A stretch of DNA of 64,000 bases from Tenrec ecaudatus (GCF_050624435.1 NC_134547.1:31037919-31101918), one strand, 5' to 3'. Counted from the stretch's first letter, positions 12,180 through 23,909 are shown. Notes: generated by a model from the sequence alone, not told the origin. Translations and numbers: made by a program.

Positions 12180-12895
12180 TCTATGGACAAAATATTGATC
12201 GATGCAGGGAGCAGCAGAAGGAGATGGAAGGACTACATAAGAGTCACTGTACCCAAAAGAATGAATTAATGTTCAACCAGCTCAGAAAGTAGCATATGAA
12301 TACTACAATCCAAATCTAAAGCGGGGAATGGTGTACGAGCTTAAATTGTGACCGCCTGCTTTGCAAAAGGGTATGGGTGACAGTAAAGAAGACCCAAATC
12401 CTCACAACTGGGACACTAGTAACATCCTGATCAGTGGAGACAAGGCTGAAGTTGTCAAGGCTTCTGTCTTGCTTGGATCCACAATCAATGTTCATGGAAG
12501 CAGCAGCCAAGAGATCCAAAGACGAGCTGCATTAGGTAGACCTGCTGCATAAGGCCTCTTTGGCGTATTGTAAAACAGGGATGTTACTTTGAGGACTAAG
12601 GTGCACCTGAGGCAAGTCATGGTAGTTCTCATTTCCTCATAGGCATATAAAAGTGGGATATTGAGGCAAGAAGACTGAAGAAGAATCGATACATTTGGAT
12701 CGTGTTGCTGGAGAACATTGAAAGTAGCATGGATTGTTTCAAGGACAAACAGATCTGTCTTGGAAGAAGTACGGCCAGAGGGCTCCTTAGAGGCAAGGAT
12801 GGCCAGATTGCGTCTTACACACCCGGGACATGTTGCCAGGAGAGACCAGTCTCTGGAGAAGGACATCTTGTCTGGTAGAGGGAGGCCCTGGACAA
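12180..12895 (+). mobile_element. RTE-clade LINE fragment (C-terminal part of the polyprotein)
   Basis: Broken reading frames on the + strand match the C-terminal end of RTE/BovB-type reverse-transcriptase polyproteins. 'VLLGSTINVHGSSSQEIQRR' lies at about 12460-12528 and 'RSVLEEVRPEGSLEARMARL' at about 12750-12812, followed by 'HPGHVARRDQSLEKDIL'. The family order is thumb/connection region, then the conserved tail segment, as seen here. Frames are split by stops and shifts, so it is dead. The 3' untranslated end is missing beyond about 12.9 kb. The autonomous version of this element is the likely mobiliser of the SINEs in the window. Confidence 0.85.
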
Positions 12896-13242
12896 CCACA
12901 TCACGGGTCAGAACAGCCCACCCAGGCAGAGCGAATGGGCTTTTCCATCATCGTCCAGGGCCGAGCCCAGCCCAGGGTTGAATGTTCTGACGACACACAT
13001 CCATGTTCATGTGACTTAATTCATCCTCCCAGAGGTGCTGTCCCCAGTATGAGAGATGCTGCTGAGGCAAGGAGGGGTATGGGTGCAGGGAGTTTCCCTG
13101 TGTTTCCTTCCTCGTTCTTGGGGAACGACGGTCTCCTCAGAAGATGGTCACATTGTGTTGTATATGTCCCTTTTGGGTAGAAAATTCCAATGATGTATCT
13201 GATTTATCTTCCTTGCAAAGAAATACAATATATCTATTAAAT

Positions 13243-13439
13243 CAGGGGTCCTCAAACTTTTTAAACAGGGGGTCAGTTCACTGTCCCTCAGACCGCTGGA
13301 GGGCCAGACTACAGTTTAAAAATAAACTAAAAACAAATTCCTATGCAGGACAGGCAGTGGCAGCAAAAACACCTGGCAGGCCGGATAAATGTCCCCGGCG
13401 GGCCGCATGTGGCCCGTGGCCATAGTTGGAGGACCCCTG
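13243..13439. mobile_element. hAT-type MITE, second family
   Basis: Terminal inverted repeats are 'caggggtcctcaaac' (left) and 'ggaggacccctg' (right). The interior includes 'actgtccctcagaccgctgg', 'acaaattcctatgcaggaca' and 'cgggccgcatgtggcccg'. It is the same family as the copy at 31406-31616 but in the opposite orientation. The flanks 'attaaat' and 'tttaaat' may be a decayed target duplication. No transposase is encoded. Confidence 0.8.
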
Positions 13440-13444
13440 TTTAA

Positions 13445-15140
13445 ATAATGCATTTGAGGATGACTATAACAGCACGCACTGTATCTGCATAAAATTGGAA
13501 TCAAGATATTAAATTATGTAAACATAACAAGACTGGAAATCCTACCCAGCATTTCCCTTTTGAGGTTGTATGTCTCTTTCTGGGATGAGTCCATATAGGA
13601 GGGTCCCACCGATCAAACTTCCATGATGGCGGGCTCTTTCAAAGCACGTCGCCTATGTGCACACAGAAAAGCCAGCCCCTTTATGTTCACTTCAGTTTCT
13701 GTAGGTGTCAAAACTAAAAAAGCAGAGGGATTTCAGAGGAAGCAGTCCCCCATGTGCAGAATTCTCCCTTTTCTCCTGCCCTTTACACTGTGGCTCCTTC
13801 AGCCTGGGGAACAAAATCGGGTGTCAGAGAAAGCAGATGGCTGGAGAAAAGGCACCCGAGAGGATGTGGGGGCCAGCTGATGTGCTTCCAACAAACTGCT
13901 AAGTCTCGCCCCTCCCCGAGGCCCCCCATGCAGCCCCTTTCCAGACACAACTCAAGCTCTTATCCGCCCAAGGAAGGTCCATCCCCCGAGCATCACATGA
14001 CTCATCCAAACAAATTGCCCTGGCTCAAATAGCAGCAACATACTTCCCAGTGGCCACTTTCCTTTCTGGCAGCTGTCCCTCTGTTACGTAACATTTGCTC
14101 TGCTTATCATTTCTGAGCAAAGACATGAATCACACACCACCGAGACAGCTATTGCTTATGCAGACCCCACATTTGGGAGCAGGGTCTATTTAAGAGGATT
14201 CCACAACTGAGCGTGCTTTTCTATGTGTCTTTGTCCCCCTTCTAGAAAAGGAAGTCCAGAGCACTCAGATCTGAACTCCCCTTTGGTGTGGAGAAATTGG
14301 AGCAGGCAAGACTCTATGCGGAAACCCGTCAACGTACCTTGAGTGCCACCTGCCCTTTGTGGCTCTTTTTAAGCAGGAGATATTTTTCTGAGGGCCCTGG
14401 TTGCAGGGCCAGCGTGTCCCCTGAGGGCGGGTCCACATGGACCAGCGAGGGAGCGCTCATTCACCGCAGCATGCAGAGTCAGGCTTGGTTAGGCTACTGC
14501 TTCTGAAGCAGGATTGGGGGGATGCGAAATCAATGGATTCTCAGGGCAGGGGACTTGCAATGGAGCACGTGCACTGTATCAGGTTGTGGGCTGCACCCTT
14601 CTGTGGGTTTCCTCCAATGCCATCCTCAAAACCCCAGCAGGTGGGCAGCCAAGGTGACATAATCAAAGATGGAAATAGGCAGATCGAAGCTTAGGGTCAG
14701 GAAAGTCTTGGGGCCTGATGGATTGCTTGAGTTGGGTTTTGAAAGGCAGGCAAGGTCTACCTAAATGGAGAGAGACCACGAATGTACTGGTGGGATACCA
14801 GAATTTTAGAGGATAATTTGAATGGATTCCCTTGGAGCTGAGGGAAGGTGCTGATACCGAAAAATACAGGAAGTAGACCCACTTCTTCTCAGGGCTCTGG
14901 CTTTAAAGTGCACACTGTATTTCCTGCCCTATGGGAAGAAAAGTGATCTTCCCAGATCATTCTCTGAATATCAGGTCCTGTTCATCTTTTAAAGACAAAT
15001 ACCCAAGAGTGTTTGACATGCACATATTAGTGGAAATGGGATCACAATAGTTGAGGGGTGGGCAGAAACCATTAAAGAACTAGAGGAAAGTTGTATGCTT
15101 CATTGTATGCTTCAAAGTTGTATGCTTCACTGCGCCCCGA
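13445..15140. other. intergenic, no gene recognised
   Basis: Unique sequence with no supported exon, RNA gene or clear repeat. At 15090-15130 a short 'gtatgcttca' motif occurs three times as a minor direct repeat. Confidence 0.4.
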
Positions 15141-15144
15141 CTAG

Positions 15145-15885
15145 CTCGTCACCTCCCCACGACCCTTCCATAAGGGGAGGTCCACTTGCCTACAGATGGA
15201 CTTTGAGTCCTCACTCTGCACTCCCCCTCTTTCACAATGATATGATTTTTTGTTCTCTGATGCCTGATACCTTATCCCATCGACACCTCGTGATCACACC
15301 AGCTGGTGTGCTTCTTCCATGTGGGCTTTGTTGCTTTTCGGCTAGATGGCCACTTGTTTATCTTTAAGCCTTTAAGATCCCAGATTCTATCTCTTTTGAT
15401 AGCCAGGCACCACCAGCTTTCTTCACCACATTTTCTTATGCACCCATTTGTCTTCAGCAATTGGGTCCGGAAGGTGAGCATCATGGAATGCCTTTTTAAT
15501 AGAACAGAGTGTTCTTGCATTGAGGGAGTACTTGAGTTGAGGTCCAATGTCCCTCTGCTAGCACACAGATCTATTTCCCCATCCTCATATATAAACATAT
15601 TTACATAGGTACGTGCCTGTATTTAGACTTCTATAAATGTCCTTTGCCTCCCGGTTCTTTCCTCTATTCCTTTCCTTCATCTGGGTTTCAGGAATTCCTC
15701 TCGGTTACATTGCCCTTGATCAAGCCCTACCAGGCCTCCTACACCCTCTTAGCCACCGATTTTGGATCACTTATTGTTCCCTTGTCCCTGGGTTTGTTAA
15801 CACTCACTTCCTTTCCCCGGCCAGCCCCCCAGCTCCCATGCCCTGCCCTCCCCGAATTGCTGGTCCCTTTGCAAACCACTTTTTT
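15145..15885 (-). mobile_element. LINE 3'-region fragment, antisense (copy A)
   Basis: This block matches 16550-17640 in the same window word for word over long stretches, e.g. 'tagatggccacttgtttatc', 'tatctcttttgatagcc' and 'ttcttatgcacccatttgtc'. It is a second copy of the same element in the same orientation. It contains one copy of the ~247-bp internal unit. The element encodes nothing recognisable here, and I infer a long LINE (probably L1) 3' untranslated region. The extreme 3' end is absent from this copy. Confidence 0.65.
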
Positions 15886-15994
15886 TAAAAAAACAATTTA
15901 TTAGGGGCTCATACAACTCTTATCACAGTCCATACATATACATACATCAATTGTATACAGCACATCTGTACATTATTTGCCCTAATCATTTTCT
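15886..15994 (-). mobile_element. 5'-truncated LINE 3' end, antisense (copy B)
   Basis: On the - strand this reads 'gagttgtatgagcccctaat' then AATAAA and an A-run. This is the polyadenylated 3' terminus of the same LINE family as the next feature, reduced to about 105 bp. It sits directly between copies A and C, a local pile-up of insertions into LINE sequence. Confidence 0.7.
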
Positions 15995-16628
15995 TTTTTT
16001 TAAACATTTTATTAGGGACTCATACAACTCTTATCACCATCCATACATATACATATATCAGTTGTATAAAGCACATCCATACATTCCCTGCCCCAATCAT
16101 TCTCAAAGCATTTGCTCTCCACTTAAGCCCTTTGCATCAGGTCCTCTTTTTTTTTCCCCTCCCTCCCCGCTCCCCCCTCCCTCATGTGCCCTTGGTAATT
16201 TATACATCGTTATTTTGTCATATCTTGCCCTATCCGGAGTCTCCCTTCCCCCCCTTCTCTGCTGTCCCTCTCCCAGGGATCCTTGTAATCAGTTCCCCCT
16301 TTCCAACTCACTCACCCTCCACTCTCCCAGCATCGCCCCTCACACCCTTGGTCCTGAAGTTATCATCCACCCTGGATTTCCTGTGCCTCCAGCCCTCATA
16401 TGTACCAGTGTACAACCTCTGCCCTATCCAGCCCTGCAAGGTAGAATTCGGATCATGGTAGTTGGGGGAGGAAGCATCCAGGATCTGGGGAAAAGCTGTG
16501 TTCTTCGTCAGTACTACCTCGCACCCTAATTAACCCATCTCCTCTCCTAAACCCCTCTATGAGGGGATCTCCAGTGGCCGACACTCGGGCCTTGGGTCTC
16601 CACTCTGCACTTCCCCCTTCATTCAATA

Positions 16629-16644
16629 TGGTATATATATATAC

Positions 16645-16675
<31 letters not shown>

Positions 16676-16704
16676 CATATATACACATACATATACACAC
16701 ATAT
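16629..16704. repeat. (TA)n-rich microsatellite inside LINE
   Basis: Imperfect TA/CATA repeats have expanded inside the LINE 3' region. The corresponding place in copy A (about 15230-15245) lacks the expansion. Confidence 0.9.
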
Positions 16705-16766
16705 ACCTTTTTTATTATTTTTTTTGCATGCTGCCTTATACCTGGTCCCTTTGGCACCTCGTGATT

Positions 16767-17215
16767 GCACTGGCCAGTGTGCTTCTTCCATGTGGGCTTT
16801 TTTGCTTCTGAGCTAGATGGCCGCTTGTTCACCTTCAAGCCTTTAAGACCCCAGACACTATCTCTTTTGATAGCCGGGCACCATCAGCTTTCTTCACTAC
16901 ATTTGCTTATGCACCCATTTGTCTTCAGCGATCCTATCATGGAGGTGTGCATTCAATGATATGATTTTTTGTTCTTTGATGCCTGATAACTGATCCCTTT
17001 GGGACCACTCGATCACACAGGCTGGTGTGTTCTTCCATGTGAACCATGTTGCTTCTGAGCTAGATGGCCACTTGTTTATCTTCAAGCCTTTAAGACCCCA
17101 GTCACTATCTCTTTTGATAGCCGGGCACCATCAGCTTTCTTCATCACATTTACTTGTTCACCCACTTTGCCTCCAGCAGTTGTGTCGGGAGAGTGAGCAT
17201 CATAGAGTTCCAATT
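16767..17215 (-). repeat. internal tandem duplication in the LINE 3' region
   Basis: Two units are offset by 247 bp. The landmark 'ctagatgg' is at 16813 and 17060, and 'tatctcttttgatagccggg' occurs in both. Copy A at 15.3-15.5 kb has a single unit in this position. The duplication belongs to the element rather than to the host locus if other genomic copies show it too. Confidence 0.8.
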
Positions 17216-18330
17216 TAATAAAAGAAAGTATTCATGCATTGAGGGAGTATTTGAGTAGAGACCCAAGGTCCTTCTGTCACCTTAATACTTAACCTATAAA
17301 TATAGACACATAGATCTATTTCCCCATCCTCCTATATATATATTTGCATGTACATGTCTTTGTCTAAACCTCCATAAATGCCCTGTGACTCCTAGCTCTT
17401 TCCTCCATCTCCCTTGACTTTCCTCCTGCCCTACTACCATGCTTTGTTGCCACCTGGGCTAGAGTATACCTCTTCTCTAAGCAACCTTACCCTTGATCAT
17501 TTCCCACCAGGCCTGCCACTCCCCCTTCTCTACCATTAGGGTCCCATGTTTTTCCCTTGTCCCTGTGTTTGTTAACACCGCTTCCTTACCCCCCTAATCC
17601 CCCACCCCAGGTCCCCCCGGCACTGTCGGTCCCGTTGTTTTTCCTCCAGATAGTTCATCCAGTTTGTCCTATTCAGACAGACCTGTGGAGACACTAACAT
17701 GCAGGAACACAAGACAGAGGAAAACAAAGCAACAGTATACAACCAGACAACAAAACAACAAAAACAAACCACTGACAAAGAACAAAACAGAACACTTCCC
17801 AAGAGAAAAGCTTGTAGTTAGTTCAGGGATCGTTTGCTGGCCCTTAGGAGCGTTTTCCAGTCCAGTCTGTTAGGGCACCATGCCCTGGCCCCAAAGCCCA
17901 CTTTCAGCATTCCCTGGGGACCTTGCCACTCCATTCCCTTGCTGTTCCGCTGCACTCCCCCAGTGCTTTGCCTCGGTGTGGTGGGTTCAGGTCAGGTGCA
18001 ATTCCCACACTGTGTCTCCGGTGCAGTCCCCTGTATCGCCCTTAGTCACTGATTGGCATCATTTCTCATAGTGGGGCCAGCCATGTTGTTCTCTCTGTGG
18101 ACTGGCTGCTCTACTCAGGAACATCATCCTCACGGCCTGGTGGGCCAGGCTGTGTTCCACTCTCTCCTCCTGCCCCTTCAGGCTGGCCCCAGCACCATAA
18201 ATTAAGTGGATTCCTGCCCCTCCCCCGAAAAGAATTTGTTCCAAGGGATGACATTGACTCTGCAGCTCCAGGAGATGGACATATCTGATCAGAGCAAACC
18301 ACTTTTAAGACACTACTACACACAGGTTAA

Positions 18331-18752
18331 GGAGCCCTGATGAGTTGGTTAGAAAGCACTCAACTGCTCATTCAAATTCAAATTCTCTGCCATCTAGTCA
18401 ATCCCAGCTCATAGTGATCCTACAGGATAGAGTAGAAATGACCTGTGGGTTCAGAGACTGTAACTCTTTACAAGTGTAGAAAGCCTCCTCTTTTTTCTGG
18501 AGAGCAGCTGAAGGTTTGCAACTGCTGACCTTGAGGATAGCGGCCCCAAGCCTAGCACACTATGCCACACCACCAGGGCTTCTTTCTGCGAACCAAAAGG
18601 CGACAGTTGAAACCCGCCAGTCTCCCAGCTAGAGTCTATGGTGGCAGGCAGTTTTTGGAAGACTGCAGCCTTGGAAAATATATGCGACAATTTCTGTTCT
18701 GCCATACAGGGTTGCTTTGAGTGAAAATTGACCAGACAATGACCGGTGTGGT
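18331..18752 (+). repeat. AfroSINE-type SINE, split by another SINE (outer copy)
   Basis: The 5' head 'ggagccctgatgagttggtt' lies at 18331-18372. The expected continuation 'gcgaaccaaaaggcgacagt' does not follow until 18587, and from there the element runs normally to 'gttgctttgagtgaaaattg'. The missing part is displaced by an antisense SINE (18373-18582), so this older copy was split by a later insertion. Confidence 0.8.
18373..18582 (-). repeat. AfroSINE-type SINE, antisense, inserted in a SINE
   Basis: On + it reads tail first: 'tctgccatctagtcaatccc', 'catagtgatcctacaggata', then 'gtttgcaactgctgacctt' (inverted box B) and 'tatgccacaccaccagggct' (inverted 5' end). It is near full length and sits inside the outer SINE. 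Confidence 0.85.
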
Positions 18753-18769
18753 AGCTACATAATCCATTT

Positions 18770-19262
18770 TCAATTTGAGACTCTTGAATAAAGGGGTGGA
18801 TTTTAGGCTGTCAATCAGGTCACTGATTCATGACCTCATTTGGAGGTGCTAGAGGAGATAAGTCGCTCGCTGGAGGTGGGCTACACGCTCTCTGCTTGGG
18901 GTCCCATGTAAGACATTCCTGTTAACAAGCCACATGGAGCTAAGCTCATGGCAGCCAGGGCCCTGGAGCTGGAGGAGCCATATGGAGACCCGTGCCAGCC
19001 AGAGATGCTTCCACCCCTACTGGATCCACAAGACTTTCCATCTACTGGTTTGTGATATTCCTGCATTCGGCATTATTGCATGGCCACACGAGTCTGAAGA
19101 AGAATTTATAGACTGGCATCAGACATATGAGCTAATATCGGACTTATGAACTTGATCTGGACTGGGCTGGGATGTGTTCTTAATATATAATTACTCTTTG
19201 ATATAGTTCTTTCTTATACATGTTTATGAATTTGTTTCTCTAGTCTCTCCGGACTAACACAA
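18770..19262 (-). repeat. unclassified interspersed repeat, antisense
   Basis: On the - strand it begins 'gtgttagtccggagagacta' and ends near 'ttattcaagagtctcaaatt'. The text (two-sided boundaries, 'tatgagctaatatcggactt', 'ctggagctggaggagccata') matches an afrotherian interspersed repeat I recognise but cannot name. There is no coding capacity. It could be a LINE or LTR-related unit. Confidence 0.5.
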
Positions 19263-19309
19263 ATAGTCAGTATATCTAGGCACACACACATATTTAAATG
19301 CTTAAAAAT

Positions 19310-19690
19310 ATGACAAAGGAGAACATCAAGTGTTGACAAAGATACTCAGCATACAGTGGTAATGAAAAATTAGTAGAAGCACTCTGGATAATGGTTGGAA
19401 AGTTTCCTATAAAGTTAAGCACATACTTATCACATCAACTACCAAGCCTACTGCTGAGTATCCTAGCACTTACGTGAACCGTGTTCACACAACAAAGCTA
19501 CACATTCCACTCACCTTTACAGCAACACCATTCACAATCAGCAAGAGCAGGAGCCCATCCGATGTCTATCGCCGCATGACTGGGAGCACAAATGGCGGGG
19601 CACTCGTATGTTGGACTTCTACCCAGCAACACAAAGAAACAAATCGCGAACACGGGCACCAATCTGAATGAGTTTCAAAGGCGGCATGCG
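19310..19690 (+). mobile_element. old L1 3' end-like fragment
   Basis: It follows the usual L1 3'-end order: 'aagtgttgacaaagatactc', 'agtagaagcactctggataa', 'tggttggaaagtttcctata', 'ccattcacaatcagcaagag' and 'cacaaagaaacaaatcgcg'. These correspond to the segment of L1s in which the 'lone test animal' sequence motifs recur. Diverged and non-coding. Confidence 0.5.
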
Positions 19691-19699
19691 AGAAACCCA

Positions 19700-20650
19700 T
19701 CTCAGATGGTGACCAACCTCATAGCTCCAGCCATACAACATTCTCAGAGAGGAGACTGTGGTGCTGGAGAGCAGAGCAGGGATGGCCAGGGGTTAGGGAC
19801 GGAGGGAGGCTTTGACTACAGAGGACTTTGAGACCCATGGGAGGGTCCTGCAGGTGTACTCGAATCCATGCAAGTTTGACAGCATTCGGAAAAGTCGGCC
19901 TCCTGACCACGCGCACAGCAACCTCCTCTGCTCTGTGAGCCAGCCCAAAGTGGCCACTGGACTCCCGTGCTTCATGGGAGATGTTCACCCTATCCCCTGG
20001 CTTTGGTTTGCATTTCACCTCAGGCCTCGGCTGGGCAGCCTTCCATGGGCCATCTTCCATTGTCCAAAGGGATGGGGGTCACACTCTTGGGTGGGAAGGA
20101 GGACCTTGAGGCCTACGGAGACTTCTAACCAGAGCCTTCCCCTGGGTGGCCCTGAAGCTGCCTGAGCTCCTCTGGGTACCACCTGCAGACATGGAGCACA
20201 GCAAGCTCCAGGAGCACCCCTTTCATCTGCTTCTCGGCCTTGGCAGCATTTGGTGATGGCTATCTGCCCATGCGCTTTGGTTTGTCATTCATCTGGCTTC
20301 ATCTGGTGTCTGCTTGTTGTTCGGGGGAATGGGTAATCAGAGGAGAAAGGATTAGAAACTTCTCATTTCTGACGACTGAAGACATCATCGTAACTTCCAG
20401 GAACTAGACAGGAGCATCCAAAAACTGTGGGCAGGTAGCCTCCAGGTGTGAGAAGGAGTTGCTGTAACCAGAAGATCACCTGGTACCTACCATCTGGTGG
20501 GACACTGCCATGAGGGGTTATGGGTAGATGTGGGAACATTCAATCATCGGTAGAAAGAAAATCAAGCCAGTGGAAATGAGTCAGCTAGTAATTCCGGGGA
20601 GGGGGGGGGGGTTAAAGAAAATAAGCCATCACTCCTATCATGATATTTGG
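19700..20650. other. intergenic, no gene recognised
   Basis: Unique DNA without a supported feature. A short G-run lies at about 20600. Confidence 0.4.
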
Positions 20651-20657
20651 CTCAACT

Positions 20658-20860
20658 GTAAACTCACTGCGATCGAGTCAATACTGACTGATAGTGGCAC
20701 TGTAGGACAGGTAGATCTGCCCCTGGGGGTTTCCGAGACAGGAGCTCTTTACAGGAGTAGAAAGTCTCACCTTTCTCCCCTGGAGCCTCTGGTGGTTACT
20801 AACTGCCGACCCTGGGCTTCTAGCTCAATGAAGAACCACTATGCCACCCAGCAGGACTCC
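20658..20860 (-). repeat. AfroSINE-type SINE, antisense
   Basis: On + it reads 'aactcactgcgatcgagtca', 'ggacaggtagatctgcccct', 'agtctcacctttctcccctg' and 'actatgccacccagcaggac'. Nearly full length. Confidence 0.9.
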
Positions 20861-21310
20861 TATTTGGCTCAGCAGTAGACAATATTTAAATAATGAAAAC
20901 CATTTTACTGTATAAAACGTTAAGACACAACTGTTGGGAAAGAACAGAGAGTAAGGAGGAGTTGAAAGAGACCCGTTTACAGAACTGGTAAAACTCAAGG
21001 GCTGGGCTCAGACCCCAAGTCATCATCAGCCTCGGTCCATCGTTATAGATGGTGGTAGCCAGAGAAAACCCGGTCACCAGGTGGCCATTAGGGTGAGAAG
21101 GGTGGGTGATGGACACCCTCTCCAATAAGAGAACCGGTGAGGTAAGTGTTTGCCTTGCCTGCAAGGAGCAATGGGAGTGAAGGTCTCTGTGGTTCGCCAC
21201 CTCCCTGAGGTTGATACACAGGAACTTTATTTGCCAGGATTCCATGTCCCTGAGCCAACTGGAAGCAAATGGATCCAGGGAAAACTTGCCAGTGCCTAGA
21301 TGGGAACTGT
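20861..21310. other. intergenic, no gene recognised
   Basis: Unique sequence between two SINEs. Nothing supported. Confidence 0.4.
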
Positions 21311-21317
21311 GGCCACA

Positions 21318-21480
21318 AAATCAAACCCAAACCCAGCCCACTGCCATGGAGTGGATTCCCATTCAGTGACACTCTACAGGGTTTCCAAGACTGTAAATCC
21401 ATATGGGAGCTGACAGACTCTCTTTTCTCCCAGGGAGTGTTGAGTGGGTTTGAACCACTGATCTTGGTTGATAGTGGAAA
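21318..21480 (-). repeat. AfroSINE-type SINE, antisense, 5' end missing
   Basis: Visible words are 'cccactgccatggagtggat', 'ctacagggtttccaagactg' and 'gtgggtttgaaccactgatc' (inverted box B). The part corresponding to the SINE 5' end is lost. Confidence 0.85.
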
Positions 21481-21489
21481 ACCTCCCTT

Positions 21490-23500
21490 AGAGTCCTCTA
21501 ACGTGATCACGTTCCTGACCTTGCAGGCCTCTGGAGAAAGCTGGAAAAGCTTGCTGTTTTAATCAAGCATCCAAAGGTGAGGTAACGTAGTACTTAAAGC
21601 ACAGCTGACAGGTGGGCTCCTGCCCTGTAGAAATGAGGCCTTGGGAGAGAAGAGGCAGGCTGACAGACTGCCTCACAGCCTGGCTCAGGGCTCAACTCTG
21701 CCCACCCCTTCCTATACCTTCCCAGATGTGTAAGCCAGCGGAGAAGAGAGACAGAGAAGATTCAAAGCTCTGACCCAGATCTCAGCCCTGTGACAGCTGA
21801 GCTGTTATGTGTTTAGGTTAGGGACCCGCTTCTCCCCTTCCAGGGAGATTCAACATGCTTGACCTTAACTTTGTCTGCTTCATGCCCTACCTGTAAGTCC
21901 TTGACTGTCATGTTTCCTTACTAGGAGTGCCTTCCCTACATTTCCCAGAAAAGGGCTAAGATGGGAAAGTTTAACAATCCATGTCTTCAGAACTGAAGGT
22001 CCAAATTCTACAACCACCTCCTTTTCCAGGCCGCCTGCTATATAGTTCCAGAATGGTGAGATTGGTCTTGTTCCCTTACTGTATTGTGAACCCCTTTAGC
22101 GCTCGGATTGCAGTAGGCTGTGCTAAGCTATTATAACTGGTAGGCCCGCCATCTGATGGCTCAACATAGTAGATATTTATTTCTTATTGCCATAAAAGTC
22201 TTTGGAGGAAATGTGTGTCCACAAGGATCCTGGGCTCTTCTATTTGGAGACTCTACCTTATACCAATTCCTTATCACTCCCTGCATCCAAAGGGTGGAAG
22301 AGGAAAGAGAAGAGAGGCGTGTTCCCAAGAGACTTTTTATGGGCTATGCCTGGCAGTAGAATGCATCACTTCTGCCCATGTTTCATTTGACAAGATTAAC
22401 TAAGGAGCCACACTGGGTTTCAAGTGAGAATGATACAGTCTAGCTGTGTCCCCTAGAAGACAATGGCTTTGGTAGATCAGCTCTTTGGAGGCCTAAGTCT
22501 CCATCCCCTCCCAAGACCCAGGACAGAGAAAGGACTTCAAAGACATTCTATGAGAAGTTGTTGGGCCAACCAAATCCCTCATAGTGATGGATGGTTGATC
22601 TTTCTATGCACATACACCCCATCCTGGCCTTTGCCCACAGAGGTCATGTCCCTAGGTGGCAGGAGGGCATTGGTATGCAGTGATGTATTGTCATGTCAGA
22701 AAGCTCCGACAGTGGTTCCATCTGTCCTGGACCAGCTCTGACTTTCACAGATGGGGCAATGAAGAAGCAGACAGTGCCTTGAGGGGTGTAGTTTTAGCAG
22801 AGGCGCCAAGCCTAAAGCCGGACTAGGGCACTTTATGGAATGAACGTAAGGAGGTGGACTCAGGCAACTCGCCGGAAAAAAATAAGACTCAAGACAATAA
22901 TGCCTATCACAATTCATCACCCCGTCTTCACACATGCGCTGCGGAGCCAGTGCCCTCCGTCCTGGGACTCCTCTTGCTGCTGACATGGGCTCATTGCTCA
23001 GTCAGGCCCTTTGCCTTTTCCCCACCGAGAAGCATCTTGCACGGGCTTTGGAGCCACCGATACGAGGCAATAGCTACGAGGACGTTCTCTGCTGTGCCGA
23101 GTGCCGGGGTGGAAACCAAAGATGCTGTCCAGACAACTTATCCTCAAAGTGATCGTTCGGTGTTGGAATGCTCACTTTGTACACAGCAGCCTTGGCGAGC
23201 TTTCAGCAACGCCAATCTGGCTCCATCACTCGCCTCCTTAACAACCTCCGCACCCATACAGCTTCCCATACAGCCATTTCTGCGTGCTCTTATCCAACCT
23301 CATCCCTGTTCTTCAGAGCAACTCATTCTACTCGAAATCATCCCAGAGGTTTGCTCACTTTGATGGATCGGTTTCCCCACAGAAGGTGAGGTCCATGCAG
23401 AGGACGTGCATCTTTGTCCCTGTCTGCGCCCCCGACACCTCACCTACCAGACATGCTGACACCGAAGACACGCCGCTGCTTGAAGTTTCCGTTTTCTCAA
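21490..23500. other. intergenic, no gene recognised
   Basis: Two kilobases without a supported gene. The stretch 22100-22440 has the texture of an old interspersed repeat (e.g. 'agatatttatttcttattgc') but I could not classify it. A 169-codon frame at 22854-23363 (+) has no domain, splice context or family that I recognise. Confidence 0.35.
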
Positions 23501-23509
23501 TGACCAGAT

Positions 23510-23905
23510 GGCGATTACCCACTGCTATTGAGTCGGGTTTGCCTCGCAGTGACCCTATGTGCAATGGAACAAAACAAGGCCAGGTCTTGCGGCCTCCTCA
23601 CAGTTGTTAGCAGTTGAGTTTATTGCTACAGTCACTGTTAAGCTATCTCACCGCCCAGCCGTATTTGAAGGCTCATCATCTGGCACGATATCTGACAATG
23701 TCCCACTATTGTCCATCAGGTGTTCAGTGACTAATCCTTCAGAAGCGGGCCGCTTCTTTCTTCCTCATGGTCTGTTCTCAGTCTGGAGGCTCTGCTGAAA
23801 CCCGTCCACCGTGGGCATTTGAAATACCAGTGTTATAGCTTCCAGCATCCTAGCAACACGCAAGAACCCTCATCTGACAAACTGACAGGCAAGTGGTGGT
23901 AACGA
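23510..23905. repeat. composite afrotherian repeat
   Basis: The left part (23515-23590, 'ctattgagtcgggtttgcct', 'tgtgcaatggaacaaaacaa') is the inverted RTE/AfroSINE 3' tail. The right part (about 23600-23905: 'tctttcttcctcatggtctg', 'gaaacccgtccaccgtgg', 'cagcatcctagcaacacgc') matches the block at 28.9-29.06 kb. These appear to be two adjoining or joined repeats. Confidence 0.5.
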
Positions 23906-23909
23906 ACCG

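Larger units (their letters stand above)
15995..18310 (-). mobile_element. LINE (probably L1) long 3' region, antisense (copy C)
   Basis: The right-to-left order ends in 'gagttgtatgagtccctaat' and an A-run, giving the - orientation. The body is a long non-coding pyrimidine-rich (on +) region including 'ttggtaatttatacatcgtt', two tandem ~247-bp units and a segment ending near 18310 ('gacatatctgatcagagcaa'). No ORF2 motif is in the window, so assignment to L1 rests on the polyA signal, antisense T-run and truncation pattern. The 17.65-18.3 kb end could be a separate repeat. Confidence 0.6.

Noticed and set aside
15951-16529. 192-codon plus-strand frame
   Set aside because: Lies antisense within the LINE 3' region and is low-complexity in places.
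22854-23363. 169-codon plus-strand frame as a gene
   Set aside because: No domain, no splice sites, and it ends in a region of mixed repeat similarity.
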